From contig NC_056749.1 in the NCBI RefSeq assembly GCF_019279795.1, positions 574,053,173 to 574,117,172 of the forward strand: a stretch of 64,000 nucleotides of DNA. The letters run 5' to 3'. The stretch is from Protopterus annectens. Taxonomy: Eukaryota; Chordata; Ceratodontiformes; Protopteridae. Shown one piece after another: positions 1 to 11,095 of this stretch. How positions within the stretch are numbered: position 1 is the stretch's first letter; each line of letters begins with the position of its first letter. A program made the translations under genes and the position numbers. The notes below the pieces were generated by a model. The model was not told where the DNA came from and did not search any database. It was given only the letters and a program-made list of their open reading frames with translations.

Positions 1-157
1 TTTGATTTTGTACAGCAGCAAATCCTTCAGTAGCTCCTGGCAGTTGTCTGTTAATTTCAAACTAAAACAAATAAAGGCAGAGCCTGTCATTTTCATACAG
101 AAAATACAGTTCATAAAATTAATTTTTCTGTTGTGTGAGAACTGCAAAGACTAATCT

Positions 158-413
158 GTATTTATTTATTTAATATTTGTTAACCGGGAAAGTCCAACTT
201 GGAGCAAAGCCAATTTTCAGCTAAGGCCCGGGGAGAAATGCTCCAGATGCATGTCTTTGTAATGTGAGAGGAAACCGGAGCACCCAGAGGAAACCCACAC
301 GAATGTAGGGAGGACATGCAGACTCCACACAGAAGGCACCCCAGCCGAGAATCAAACCAGAGAACCTCTTGCTGTGAGACAATGCTACCACTGCACCACT
401 GCGCAGTCCATCC
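158..413 (-). mobile_element. tRNA-derived SINE, full-length-like copy (SINE-1)
   Basis: Read on the minus strand, this begins with a tRNA-like head. An A-box-like TGGTGCAGTGG maps to 388-398 and a degenerate B box, GGTTTGATTC, maps to about 349-359. A body follows, then a tail ending in a TTAAATAAATAAATA-type run at 158-175. Head, body and AT-rich tail are the normal parts of a Pol III SINE, and no protein is encoded. The last 80 bp resemble the 3' end of LINE-X at 46.74-46.83 kb, so that LINE clade probably supplied the reverse transcriptase. The B box has drifted from GGTTCRANNCC, so the copy is old. No clear target-site duplication was found. Confidence 0.75.
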
Positions 414-944
414 ATTAACCTGCATTTCAAAGAGCAGGAAACTTGCCTTTCATCAAAAAGGTGTTAAATGCTACTTTTTTTCCTTGGTTGTTGTCTGATT
501 ATGTGCGTGTACAAGATAACCTTCAGTCCACCTTACCTTAAGACATTTCCCTTTGTCTTGGGGCACGAATCTGTTTATTAAAGGCCCACATCATTTAATT
601 GCTGTAACTCTGGAGCCTCACAGTCTCTGGAACACTCACAAGTCACATGTTAATCAACAAGCAATGTATGCATGATGTCACAGTCAGATCTGCATGGCAT
701 GTCAATTATGCATCATTGCCTACTACTTTACAGCCATTAGTTATATCAATCACTCTGACCATGCCTATTTCTGGGCAAAATGACTGAGGGGGGTCAATAC
801 AATAAAACAAAGCCACCCATATAATGAATAAGCAGTTTCAAACTTTCTGTGTCACTCTGTATTACCACACACCCCTGACTCGTATTCATCTGTACATACC
901 ATACCAGTATTCTCAATGTCTACCATATAATAAGCATCTCCATG
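414..944. other. No gene recognised
   Basis: AT-rich sequence with stops in all frames. I see no element family, motif or tandem structure I can name between the SINE and the start of hAT-1. Confidence 0.5.
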
Positions 945-1136
945 ATCAGGGGTGATGCTAGCATTTTGGGGGCCTCCAACAAATTTTAACTTGGGGACCC
1001 TACTCAGAAGAATAGAAATTGTGAATACATTGCTGTCACACCCCCTTCCCTGTCAAGCTCATCCAGCACCATTTAATGACCAGTAACAGTGTTACTATAT
1101 TTGGATCATTAAGAATTTATGTACCAAGGTACACAT

Positions 1137-1345
1137 TGGCATTTAGTACCAGTGTTTCATTATGACAAGCCCCTGTACCACAGCAAGGTAGCCACTCAAT
1201 GGTGCATGCACATTAACTGGCATTTAGTACCATTGTTGAATTATGACAAATCCTTGTACCATGACAAGGTACCCACTCACAGGTGCACACACTGACTCGC
1301 ATTTTGACAAATCCCTGTACCCACAGCAAGGTAACCACTCAGGTG
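1137..1345. repeat. Three imperfect tandem repeats in the hAT-1 non-coding region
   Basis: The phrase TGACAARYCCYTGTACC followed by GCAAGGTA-like sequence and CCACTCA starts at 1163, 1244 and 1305, a spacing of 81 and 61 bp. The first two copies are also preceded by GGCATTTAGTACC. hAT-2 has a single copy of this motif near 16890, so the repeats probably amplified within copy 1. Function unknown; subterminal repeats in hAT elements can be transposase-binding sites, but that is only a possibility here. Confidence 0.6.
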
Positions 1346-1868
1346 TACAGACGAAGACTGCATACTACTCAACTGCCTAGATTTTCACAATGTCCAGATG
1401 TGACTCACTTTTGGTCTGTTCTTCATGTGTAGTTTTCTGGATTTTTTGTGACAATGAGGACTGAATTCGCTAAATAATGACAGGCATTTGAGTTTGACTT
1501 CATATCCTTCAGAAAATGCATGGTAACGCCTTTTATACTAGCAACTTAAGTTTATAAGAGCGATACTTAAAATTTGTCCTGATTTTTGGGTCTGTACCCC
1601 CATTAACTTTGACTTTGTCTAGATTCTTTGTGCCATGAGAATAAGAGCTATGACTGGCAATACAGCCTGAGGCAGACGGTCTCAAATCCAAGCACAAAAG
1701 AGCAATGGGGATTACTGAGTCTGACACAGGCAGACTCAAACCCAGAGAGAAACAGTTGAAGTCAAGAACACCATAGCATTATTCGTCTTCAATGTGCTGT
1801 TAGTGCCTCAGCTTTTCTGATAGCTAATGGCACTAAAAGTTGTGGCAAGCTCTTCTTCCTGGGTTTCT

Positions 1869-2697
1869 GTCCTGGCCTCAGGACGTGTCCTGCCGCTCCC
1901 AACTGTCCTGGCCTCGGGACGCGTCCTGCCGCTCCCAACTGTCCTGGCCTCGGGACGCGTCCTGCCACTCCCAACTGTCCTGGCCTTGGGACGCGTCCTG
2001 CCGCTCCCAACTGTCCTGGCCTCGGGACGCGTCCTGCCACTCCCAACTGTCCTGGCCTCGGGACGCGTCCTGCCGCTCCCAACTGTCCTTGCCTCGGGAC
2101 GCGTCCTGCCACTCCCAACTGTCCTGGCCTCGGACGCTGCCCTGCCACTCCCAACTGTCCTGGCCTCGGGACGCGTCCTGCCGCTCCCAACTGTCCTGGC
2201 CTCGGGACGCGTCCTGCCGCTCCCAACTGTCCTGGCCTCGGGACGCGTCCTGCCGCTCCCAACTGTCCTGGCCTAGCGGCGCGTCCTGCCGCTCCCAACT
2301 GTCCTGGCCTAGTGGCGCGTCCTGCCGCTCCCAACTGTCCTGGCCTAGCGGCGCGTCCTGCCGCTCCCAACTGTGCTGGCCTAGCGGCGCGTCCTGCCTC
2401 CCCCAACTGTGCTGGCCTAGCGACGCGTCCTGCCGTGCCCATCTGTGCTGGCCTCGCGACGCGTCCTGCCGCGCACAACTGTGCTGGCCTCGTGACGCGT
2501 CCTGCCGCGCCCAACTGTGCTGGCCTCGCGACGTGTCCTGCCGCGCCCAACTGTGCTGGCCTCGTGATGCGTCCTGCCGTGCCCAACTGTGCTGGCCTCG
2601 CAACGCATCCTGCCGCACCCAACTGTGCTGGCCTCGCAACGCATCCTGCCGCACCCAACTGTGCTGGCCTCGCGACGCATCCTGCCGCTCCAAGCTG
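1869..2697. repeat. CpG-rich 36-bp minisatellite, 23 units
   Basis: Twenty-three head-to-tail units of 36 bp, with the core CCTGGCCTCGGGACGCGTCC and the partner CTGCCGCTCCCAACTGT. Three zones are visible: GGGACGCG units on the left, AGCGGCGCG units in the middle (about 2270-2400), and GTGCTGGCCTCGCGACG units on the right. Because 36 is a multiple of three and the unit lacks stops, long open frames appear on both strands with 12-residue periodicity. They are artefacts of the repeat. The array lies inside the non-coding part of hAT-1. hAT-2 holds only about 1.6 units at the equivalent place. Confidence 0.95.
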
Positions 2698-2879
2698 CCT
2701 TTGGCTAAAATCCTGCTAGTTTCCTCATCATTGTACTATTTGGTCCTACCTCCTGGAGTAAGCAAACAATCAGTTAATACAAAGCATGCTATACAAGCCA
2801 TCCTAAGGTGATACCTGAAATTTACTGCCTTACAGCATTATAAAAGATTACTGAAAGAGAATATGAGCACATACCAAGA

Positions 2880-4683
2880 GTTTAACTTGGTTCTTCTGAA
2901 TTTTCTTCCGGACAAAGTTTTCAATGAGGCTGCCATGTGATAAACCTTTTCTCACTTCATGCTCAGTCGAGAGCACAGCTAAGCCTAAAAGTGTCTCCTG
3001 ACTCATTGGTGAATGTAGGTATGTCTTTGAGTTTCAGTTTAGAAAAGCTGTGTTCTGCAATAATCACTGTAACAGGTGCAGTGAAATAAATGTGCAATGA
3101 AACATAAGTATTTATATAGATGTCTTGCAAGTGTTTGCAAATGAGGAAATTTAACAGTCAGTGGTGATGATTCATTATCAATCATTTAAGAAAGACTTTT
3201 CAGTTTGTGTTCAAGGTCAGAGTCATCAGTGTCACAGTGGCCAGTTATCCTGTCAGCTGTTCATTCAGATCCATGCAGTGTTGAGCAATGCGTCTTCTGA
3301 AACTTCACTCAAGGCTTTAATATTTCATAAAACTCCAAAGGCCTTGTCATAATCTGAAAGCTGCTCAAACCAGTGAGTAAATGTTTGGATTGTTGTGTCC
3401 AGCAAAACACTGAAAAACTCTACACGCTGTTTTACCATTGGATCCTGTATAGTCTCATCTTCTCCTTCATAATCAAAGAAGCACTTGATTTTCCTCTACC
3501 TCTTTTCTTGAAATGTGGTACCAACATCCAGTTCTTCTGCTGCCTTGGAGGCTTCACCCATGGTATGTTGAAATCCTGTCTCTCTCTAATTCTTCAGCAG
3601 GTCCATAGTTGACGCCAGCACTTTGACACATGTAGAAATCTCAACTGAACTTCATTTGCATGATTTCTGTCAGCACATCATACCAAACCACTAAACATAC
3701 AATGAATCGGTATGACAAGTTCCGAGCATAGTCCCCTTGGTTGTTAATACATTGCAGCACTGCAGCATCAGTTGTATATAAAGCTTCATTCACCTACCCC
3801 CTGTAATGCTTCCATGACTCCTTTCAATTGAAAATTTACTGCCTTGACAGTGTCTATCCTGCATTCCTAGTGAGTATCTGACAGTGGCTTCACAGTGATG
3901 TTTTTGTGCTGTTTCAAGATCTGCCATCAGCTCGTTGATGCTGAACAGAGTAGATAAATGTTCTGCAGACATCCAAAGAATGACACTGCCTGTACTGATG
4001 AATGTGCTAAATCAACTATAAGATTAAATTATGGCAGGCACATGGCACATAAATAGCCCTTGAATTCATCTGTTTTATCCAGACCTGCACTCCAACTTAT
4101 TTCCACTTTATGTTGCTGTCATTGTCGTATCCTTGTCCTTGAGAGTCATTAATGTCCAGTTGCTTTTGTAGAGTCTGAAGAAGTGCTTCTGCAAGTCCTG
4201 TCCCAGTTGTATCACTCACAGGCACAAATCCCAGAAAGTGTTCCTCAACTGTGGCTGCATTCCTTGAAATAGCCACATAAGTAACTGCTACAGTCATTTG
4301 GTCTTGATTGCTGATGTCTGGTGTGCAATCAAGAATCATGGAAATGTACCTAGTAGTCTTCCCCTTCTCTACAATGGTCCTTGAAATAGCATTTGCAATC
4401 AGCTGGATAATTTCATTCTGTATGTCCTCCCAAGTTAATGATCCATTAGTTCAATACATCTAATACAATGTAAATGTTTAATCATGACAAAATCAAACTG
4501 TGACAAAAGTTGCAATTGGCCTAAGAAATTGCCATTGCTATAGGTGTACAGGGCATCACTTGTACCATGGAATGCATGTTCCATTCCGCCAAGTATTGGA
4601 CAGTAGCTATAATGCCTTCTAACACACCACAACATTGAGTTATCTCTTTCAACCACTGCTCGTCTCTTGTCATCCACTGTGAC
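2880..4683 (-). pseudogene. hAT transposase pseudogene (ZMYM1-like), copy 1
   Basis: Reading from right to left, an N-terminal piece (4435-4677) ends in a GNFLGQLQLLSQFD segment typical of ZMYM1-like hAT transposases. After a frame change comes an almost unbroken stretch (about 4097-4430) with WEDIQNEIIQLIA, SMILDCTPDISNQDQM and GQGYDNDSNIKWK. The DCTPD and GQGYDN blocks are family hallmarks, the first carrying a catalytic-type Asp. A third piece lies at 3790-3972. The C-terminal dimerisation motif (SFSKLKL) survives in decayed form near 3030-3070. Stops and frameshifts separate the blocks, so no functional protein is expected. The family is a cut-and-paste DDE transposase; domesticated relatives are named ZMYM1. 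Confidence 0.8.
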
Positions 4684-5480
4684 TTTTTTGCTTACTCAGT
4701 CTGGTGATGGGGACATCAGTGTGCCTCACTATAGAATTGCCAATGACCAGGAAATTTGGCTGTGCACTGGTTTGCTTTTAGAGCTTAGTAACACTGTATC
4801 CAATGCCTCTACTATTATGTGTAGCTGTGGGTTGTATTTTTAAGAGTGTTTATATGATGGCTGAGGACCCTTCATTTGACTGTACTGTGCAGAAGGTGTT
4901 GGTGTGTTAGGAAGGTTACCTGTAAGTGCCTCAACATAAGTAGTTTTATGTTAAGGTCTTTACCCCATGCAGTAGGTATGGTGCAAGTGTCACTGACTAG
5001 CTCTATAGGATTAGTTTTAGTTGTGTAAGAGATTTTTTGCCTTCAATGTTAAAGTATGTGAGAGGTGTAACTACACTAACAAACCACTTATTCTTAATAA
5101 AATAGATAATGTACAAGACAGTTGCTGCAATACCTCAGAATATCTATCTCAACCAGAGTGGCAGCAGACACCGAGGAAGTGCATATCCATAGATACTGAT
5201 CTACTAGGAAGGAATGAGGGAAGTTAGGTTAATGAATAGGTCAATAAGACACAGAACATTTATGAGCATGCTCAGCTATGTGCAAACAAAATGCTCTAGA
5301 ATTTAAAAACTGTGTAGCCATTAATGCCACTAGAGTGTAGACCACAAACCTTTCTAATGTAAAATAACTGATTTGGAGCTTAAGTGCTTAAATCAGAAAA
5401 TGATTACAGTTTTACAGTGCTTTGCTTCAATACCAGTACAAGGGAAATATTGTCATTTAAACCAAGAAATTAAGCTGGCA
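4684..5480 (-). mobile_element. Old CR1-like LINE fragment, ORF1 and 5' region (CR1-0)
   Basis: The minus strand at about 4690-4765 encodes LVIGNSIVRHTDVPITRLSK, the first block of the SGNH/esterase-like domain in the younger CR1 ORF1s (their version has GDS, here GNS). At 5333-5415 lies sequence matching the 5' monomers of CR1-2 and CR1-4 (GACCACAAACCTTTCTAATG, then AAGTGCTTAAATCAG). The order agrees with a minus-strand LINE 5' end. The space between is too decayed to read. The fragment abuts hAT-1. Confidence 0.55.
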
Positions 5481-5689
5481 GTTAAAACTGGATGCCATTT
5501 AACTCCCTAAATCCTATTTTCTCCTCCCATGCACCTCCTCTAGGGTTGGGAATTACTTTTACTATAATCATAAAAGATTGTTTAAAGGAAAGACAGTTTA
5601 AAGAATGACTAAATAGGGCATTGTTAAAATTAGGAAAAACAAACTTTTGAGGGATAAAAAGCATTATAAATCTGGTCAGACATACCCCT

Positions 5690-7997
5690 TAGTAATTAAA
5701 GACACAGATTACCAACAGGTTGATTATCTGGAAAACTATACTTTACCCAAAGAAGGTACTATTTTGGATGTAATGAAAATGAACCCCTGAGGGAATATGA
5801 TTATAACCAACATAGATCATTTGACCTCTGTGACCCTTTAGAAATTCTCCATCTTCCAGCACTCAGAATAGCCAGACGGTTATACCAGCAGGAGGTGTAT
5901 ACCAGTGAGACAGTTATGCAGTCCAAACTGAGTTATGGCCTTCAGTGGAGGGATACCAACAAAAGGGGATGGGGAAGAGTAAGGGGACATGGAAGTGGCA
6001 GGAACAGGCATGCAGCCCCATGAATGTACCTGTTTCGTTTAGTGATGCTGGTATAATAGTGGAATGCAATGGCTTTACGATTTTAGACTTCAGTGTTTTA
6101 ACTATTATTGTTAATGCCTCTCTCTCTGAAAAGGGGTTCACTAAATATGCCATTACAAATTCCCTAATAGAATTTAAACTATTATGAAGTTAAATTTTGC
6201 TATTCACTTTGAAGATTCTCACAGGGACTCTAAGAACAAACTTAAAGTATTGCAATGCCAGTGATGAACCTAGTCATGCAGGCTTTTGCTAATCCCTGTG
6301 AGGGAGTGTGTTTTTTTTTTTTTTTACAAAAATTTTGGGTCAGAGAAAATGGCAGCAAGTAGATTCAAATTTCCTCTGATGTATGGAACGTGTTATCCTA
6401 TTTCAGAAAGGAGAAATCTATTAGAATCATAAAATCACACAAAGGTGGTGGTGTGTTTTATAGGATTGATTACATCAGTAATATGTTTAATATTTTACAT
6501 GACCATGAAAAACATGCAGTAGCATCTAGAAACATGACCATGACAAACATTCAGTAGCATCAAGAAACATGACCATGAAAAACATGCAGTAGCATCTAGA
6601 AACAAAGTGGTTGTTGCTTATAAAAAAATTAATCAGTACTTGAAAGATACGTTACTGCAAGGCCAGATAGTTATGATTCTTAAATATGACACCAGCTATC
6701 CCAACTATTTCTGGCATCCCCAAAGTTCACAAAGACATTTTAAAACCTCCCCTTAGGCCCATCATGGCAGCACATGGCTCTAAGACCTATCTACTTGCAG
6801 TGGTGGTTGACAGGCCCTTGAAACAAGTGCAGGATTTAAAATGCACTTGTTAAAGACTCTTGGAACTTTTTCGAGAAACTGAAACCCAAACTTAAGGATG
6901 AGGGGATTACATTTTGACAGTGGATGTTATAGATTGTTTTTTAAAGTATTTCCCAAGAGCTGGGATTGGAATTCTTTCATGAAGCCATGCTTACACTTGA
7001 TTTTTTAAATACAAGTGAGTATTCGATCCATTATGTGTTACATAAATCTAATTTTAGGTAATGACTATATAATTTTTGAATGTGAATTTTTTAAACAGAT
7101 AAAAAGGGTAGTGATGGGTACAGCTTGTGCTCCTGTATTTGCTAATTTAGTGATGCTCACCTGGGATACAGTACATATTTCAATCTAAGTTTTCTTGTTA
7201 GGTTTGTTTTCTAAATTTCATTTTATGAAATGTTGACAACCAGATGGTGGATGAGTTTCAAATTTATTACCACCACCACCACCCCCTTTTACAAATTTAT
7301 CTATCAGCTGAATGACACTTGTGCAAATTTAGATACCACTATTGCAAAACAAGCTGGTAGTTTTGCTTCAAGCATCTACAGAAAACTAACCTTTTCAAAT
7401 GCATGTTTGCATTTTAATAGTCGCCATCCATTTGTAAAGAAAGTCTAGTTTAGGGCCAGTTTTTGCGTGCTTGGCCAGAATGATTTCTGACAAGGGGATA
7501 TTAGACAGTGAAAGGAAAAAAAATTAGAAGACGTTTTTCAGCAAAAAACACCACCAAACCAATGATTAAAGGACAAATTGTAGCAATGAAAACAGCAAAC
7601 AGATAAAAACTCAGTTTTTCCACCAAGACTCTAGGCATAAAAGTCCGCAGGCATAAAGTAAAAAACACAGGTTTATTGTAAAACAGGATAAGCACTTTCA
7701 CAAATGTGTTTCTTCAGATCCTAACATAAAATCATGTTTTTCAACAGAGGTTATCCTAAAATGTTGGTTAAGAACATTAGTGATGAGATCATGGATGCTT
7801 TGGGTGTGAAATACATCCCCCTGTTAGGCATTGGCATTTCAGGTATCACAAAAATGTTAAAATACCAAGTCCAGATGAAGATATCCCCATGCACATGAAG
7901 TTAAAATGGGTTCCAGGAAATACAGACAATTTTAACAGACGCCTAGTACTAGAATGTAATCTAGAGTCCAGAGTCATTAAGAACATTGTCAACAAAC
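5690..7997 (+). pseudogene. Penelope-like element polyprotein, decayed 5' part (PLE-1)
   Basis: A plus-strand PLE relic read in several frames. An N-terminal polar and basic region (about 5785-6010) is followed by a segment like the PLE N-terminal conserved block (about 6060-6190). RT blocks follow: GIPKVHKDILKPPLRPIMAA near 6700-6780, a degraded TVDV..CF near 6920, and VMGTACAPVFANLVMLTWD near 7110-7165. The post-palm block with RKLTFSNACLHFNSRHPFVK ends near 7445. PLEs encode a telomerase-related reverse transcriptase plus a GIY-YIG endonuclease. Several stops and frameshifts are present. The reading runs into VIKNIVNKLW at 7997, where CR1-1 interrupts it, and resumes at 11096. The exact left end is uncertain. 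Confidence 0.75.
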
Positions 7998-8023
7998 TTT
8001 GGTTCATAGGTTCATAGGTTCAT

Positions 8024-8061
8024 ACTAGGCTATCTGCCCTAGGGCATTTATAAGCCTAGCC
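8024..8061 (-). promoter_or_regulatory. CR1 3'-end hairpin, probable RT recognition structure
   Basis: The segment contains an outer inverted repeat, TAGGCT with AGCCTA, enclosing the self-complementary GCCCTAGGGC. It lies just upstream of the 8-bp terminal repeats. The same arrangement is seen in CR1-2 (about 12129-12167), CR1-3 (22132-22170), CR1-4 (33146-33183) and, slightly changed, CR1-5 (58110-58145). A conserved 3' structure recognised by the element's reverse transcriptase is known for stringent LINEs. The role here is inferred. Confidence 0.55.
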
Positions 8062-8110
8062 AGAGTGTGTGTGGCTTTCACCACCCCATAGGATGAGAAT
8101 ACTATACCCA

Positions 8111-10870
8111 TTAGTTTGCTGTGCCTCTGTCCATCAGTGACACAGAGATGATTCCCAGGGTAAACCTACGATCTCCCTTCCACTCGTCAAGATTTCTCTT
8201 GAACAGAGTCAGTGAGGGGCTCTGCCTCACATGGACTGGGATTCTGTCCCATAGTGTAGGGAGTCTCTGGGTGATGAATCTGTCCCTCCAGCACATCCTA
8301 TTTATATCCGTGTTGAGATTTAAGTCTCTTGCTCTCGTGGCTCTTGTGGATTTGGATTTTTTGAGGTGGAGCATGTCCATTAATTCCGGGTTGGACATGG
8401 CCTTGTATGTCAGGCACAGATCACCTCTGAGCAGACGGTATGCGACTGAATAGAGCTGGAGTTTCTTCAGTCGGGCAGCGTATGACATATATTTGAGCCC
8501 CTTTATCCTTTTGGTGAGGAACTTTTGGGGTCTTTCCAACTGCTGCAGGTGTCGGGTAAGGTACATTCCGAATGGGGTGTTGTACTCAATCATTGGTCTG
8601 ATAAGTGAAGAGTACAGGGGTACAATGATCTCTCCTGATCTGGATGTGAATCTCTTCATGATCAGGTGGGCAATGTAGAAGGTCTTCCTAACCACTTTGG
8701 CAATGTGAGTGTCAAAAGACAGGTTACTGTCAACTTGGGTCCCCAGGTCCCTGATAACTTCTTCCATGTTTAATGGATTACCTTGTTTTTCCCAAAGGGT
8801 ATGACTATACATTTTTTGGCATTTAGCTTAAGGCCATGGCTCTGGCACCAGTTATCCATTTCTATGAGACCTCTCTGGAGGATGTCTGTGTCTGATGGAG
8901 TGTCAATTATGGTGCCCAGTTTGCAGTCATCTGCAAATTTTGTCAGCCACAATCCCCCTATGTTTGCCTGCACTTCAGAAAAATAAATGCCGAACAAGAG
9001 GGGGCCCAGGACTGAGCCCTGTGGGACACCGCTCGTGACCGGCTTAGTCTGACATGGCACCAGCAACTCTAACCCTGTGGGTTCTGTCCTTGAGCCAGTT
9101 TGCAACCCATCTTGTGACATATGGGTTTACATCTAAGCTGGTGAGCTTTTCTATGATGCCCGAGTGGGGTATTGTGTCGAACGCTTTTGCTAGGTCAAGG
9201 TAGGCTGTGTGAACTGCCTTACCCTCATCAATGGCCTTAGTGACTGTTTCGAAAAAATCGACCAAGTTCAAGAGGCAGGATCTGCCCTTGACAAAGCCAA
9301 ATTGGGTAGGATCCAGTGTCTGTAGGTCCCCAATGTCTTTATTTATGAGTTCCATTATGATCCTCTCCATAGCTTTGCAGACAAGGCTCGTCAAGCTTAT
9401 GGGGCGGTAATTTCAGGGTCTGTAGAAGCACCGCCTTTGTGGAGTGGGACCACAGTTGCCGTGACGCCATTCTTTGGGCACGATCCTGTAGTAAGGCTAA
9501 GATTAAACAGCAGCCTTATGTGTGGGTTTAGTTCCTCATTGAGTTCATGTAGCACACAGCCGGGGACACCGTCCGTCCCATTGATGCTGTGTTTTTGCTT
9601 TAGAGAGAGCAGCTCTCACCTGGGCATCTGAGATGTTTGGGAGGCTAGACTCTGGTGGGATAGATATTTCTCCTTTTGGGAGAAATTTGCACTGAACCTG
9701 TCTGCCAGTATGTTGGCAATGTCTGTGGGTTCAGTGATTTTTGTATCATTTTGGACTAATTCTGAGCATATCTGGGAGTTTCCACCCAGGTTTCTAACAT
9801 AGCTAAAGAAGGCCTTATGATTGTCTTTTGTGTCTTTAGCGATTATTCTCTCAAAGTTGGCCTTGGATGATTTTATGAGTGATCGTAGTTTTTTGCTAGT
9901 ATTGATCAGAGATGCCTTCCCTTTTAGGGATTTTGCTCTGCCATGTAGTAGCTTTCTCCTCTTGTTATAGAGTTTGTTTATGGCTTGGGTCCACCAGACC
10001 GGGCACCTGCCTTTGGTGGAAAGGGTCTTGATTTTATTAGGGATTGCTTGATCCATACATTCCTGGAGGTGTTCGTAGAAGGCATTTGTAAGGGTTTCAG
10101 CAGCATGGGTTGTGGTTTCCACTGGCTCCGGGGCCTTGAAGGATACCACTCCAGTCTTAAGAAGTGTGAAGTTTGCTTTTGAGAAGTTCTTCACTGAGGT
10201 CTTTTTTTGCTGGGGTTGGGGGCGGGATGTGGATCTCCAGTGAGATTAATTTATGGTCTGATCTCACCAATGAGGGATATACTTCCGGTGTGGAGCATTT
10301 TGTCCCCATGTTTGTGATGATCAGGTCTAGTATATTTTCTCCTCTTGTGGGAATGGTGACTAGTTGTTCCATAGCATTTGAGTTTATGAACTCCAGGAAC
10401 CCTTGGGCTAGGGTGTTGAGGCTTGAGTAATGTTCCCAGTCTATGTTTGGGTAGTTGAAGTCACCCAATATGATGGTGTTTGGAGAGACATTCATACTCT
10501 CCAGTGTCTTCAGGAAGGCTGTGTGGGTTTCCTGAGTTTGAGAGGGTGGCCTGTAGCATGCTACAAACTGTAGGGCAGTTTTACCTATGGTTAATTGCAC
10601 CTGGATGGTCTCCAATGCTTCGTGCGTTGCCACTAACCTGGAGGTGTGGGTATCCTTTATGAATATTGATACTCCCCCTCATTTTGTGGTTAGGTCTGGA
10701 TTTTGGGGCCAGAACGCATGATACGAGGTATAGCCTGATAGTGCTGGGGTGCTCTCAGGAGCCTTGAACCAGGTTTCAGTCACAGCACAGACATCGATGT
10801 TCTCCATACTGAGGAGGGCTTCGAGGGCGTGCATCTTGAGGTTTAGACTTCTGGCATTGAGCAGTATTAC
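8111..10870 (-). pseudogene. CR1-1 ORF2 (APE endonuclease and reverse transcriptase), broken
   Basis: Blocks run from right to left. An endonuclease (ILGDFNYPNIDWEHYSS near 10430-10480, SDHKLISLEIHIP near 10240-10280) is followed by a linker, RT motifs and a C-terminal domain. RT motifs include QFGFVKGRSCLLNL (about 9270-9310), YLDLAKAFDTIPH (about 9160-9210), SGVPQGSVLGPLLFGIYF (about 8985-9035), FADDCKLG (about 8910-8935) and GLKLNAKKCIVIPFG (about 8795-8840). At least four frame breaks are present, near 8790, 9060, 9400-9620 and 10180, and the ATG used by relatives (MLLNARS) reads ILLNARS here. In an active copy the protein would nick target DNA and copy the LINE RNA. Confidence 0.85.
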
Positions 10871-10896
10871 CCTTAGTTTTTTTCCATTTTTGTTTT

Positions 10897-11095
10897 CTAG
10901 GGCGGTAGGTTTATCATTTGAGCCTTGCCTAAAAAAGGCACTATGGGGGTGGCAAGAGCCTTTGCCAATATCCGGAAGCCCAGGGGTGACAGGTGCAAGC
11001 CGCCCCTTGCGAAGCAGCGTGGCTTGTCAAGCATGTCATCCCAGGCAGACAGACATTGGATCCCCTTAGAATGACACCAGTAATTAAGCCAATTA
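10897..11095 (-). pseudogene. CR1-1 ORF1 C-terminal remnant (SGNH/esterase-like)
   Basis: The minus strand encodes CHSKGIQCLSAWDDMLDKP and then GLHLSPLGFRILAKALATP, matching the end of ORF1 in the other CR1 copies. The Asp and His of the family's DGLH block are expected here, but this copy reads GGLH, so the Asp is lost. Everything upstream of the CHSKG region is missing because of 5' truncation at the PLE-1 junction. The end of ORF1 overlaps the start of the ORF2 frame, as in CR1-4. Confidence 0.75.

Larger units (their letters stand above)
945..4683 (-). mobile_element. hAT DNA transposon relic (hAT-1), ZMYM1-like family
   Basis: The minus strand carries a broken ZMYM1-like hAT transposase at 2880-4683. 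A long non-coding 3' part follows at 945-2880. The limits come from alignment with hAT-2 (16676-19350). The two copies share an entry sequence with ATTTTGGGGGCC, the tract before the minisatellite, and the coding region, all in the same order. The right end abuts an old CR1 fragment at about 4683, so the 5' terminus is missing. No terminal inverted repeat or 8-bp target duplication was identified. Confidence 0.75.
8003..11095 (-). mobile_element. CR1-like LINE, 5'-truncated (CR1-1), nested in PLE-1
   Basis: A minus-strand non-LTR retrotransposon with its 3' end at 8003, where GGTTCATA repeats about three times, and a truncated 5' end at about 11095 inside ORF1. It holds an ORF2 relic and the C-terminal part of ORF1. 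A 5-bp target duplication, TTTGG, is visible at 7998-8002 and 11096-11100. Removing the insert brings the host PLE reading VNKLW back in register with NILSSG. 5' truncation is the usual outcome of target-primed reverse transcription. Confidence 0.9.

Noticed and set aside
1869-2697. CRISPR-like regular array
   Set aside because: Units are contiguous 36-bp tandem repeats without unique spacers.
1789-2811. Long open frames on both strands with 12-residue repeats
   Set aside because: They follow from a stop-free 36-bp tandem repeat; the shared hAT-2 locus has no such frame.
5021-5227. Plus-strand CERCNYTNK segment similar to the CERC finger of CR1 ORF1
   Set aside because: It is in the opposite orientation to the CR1-0 fragment around it, and nothing else of ORF1 is seen on that strand; probably chance.
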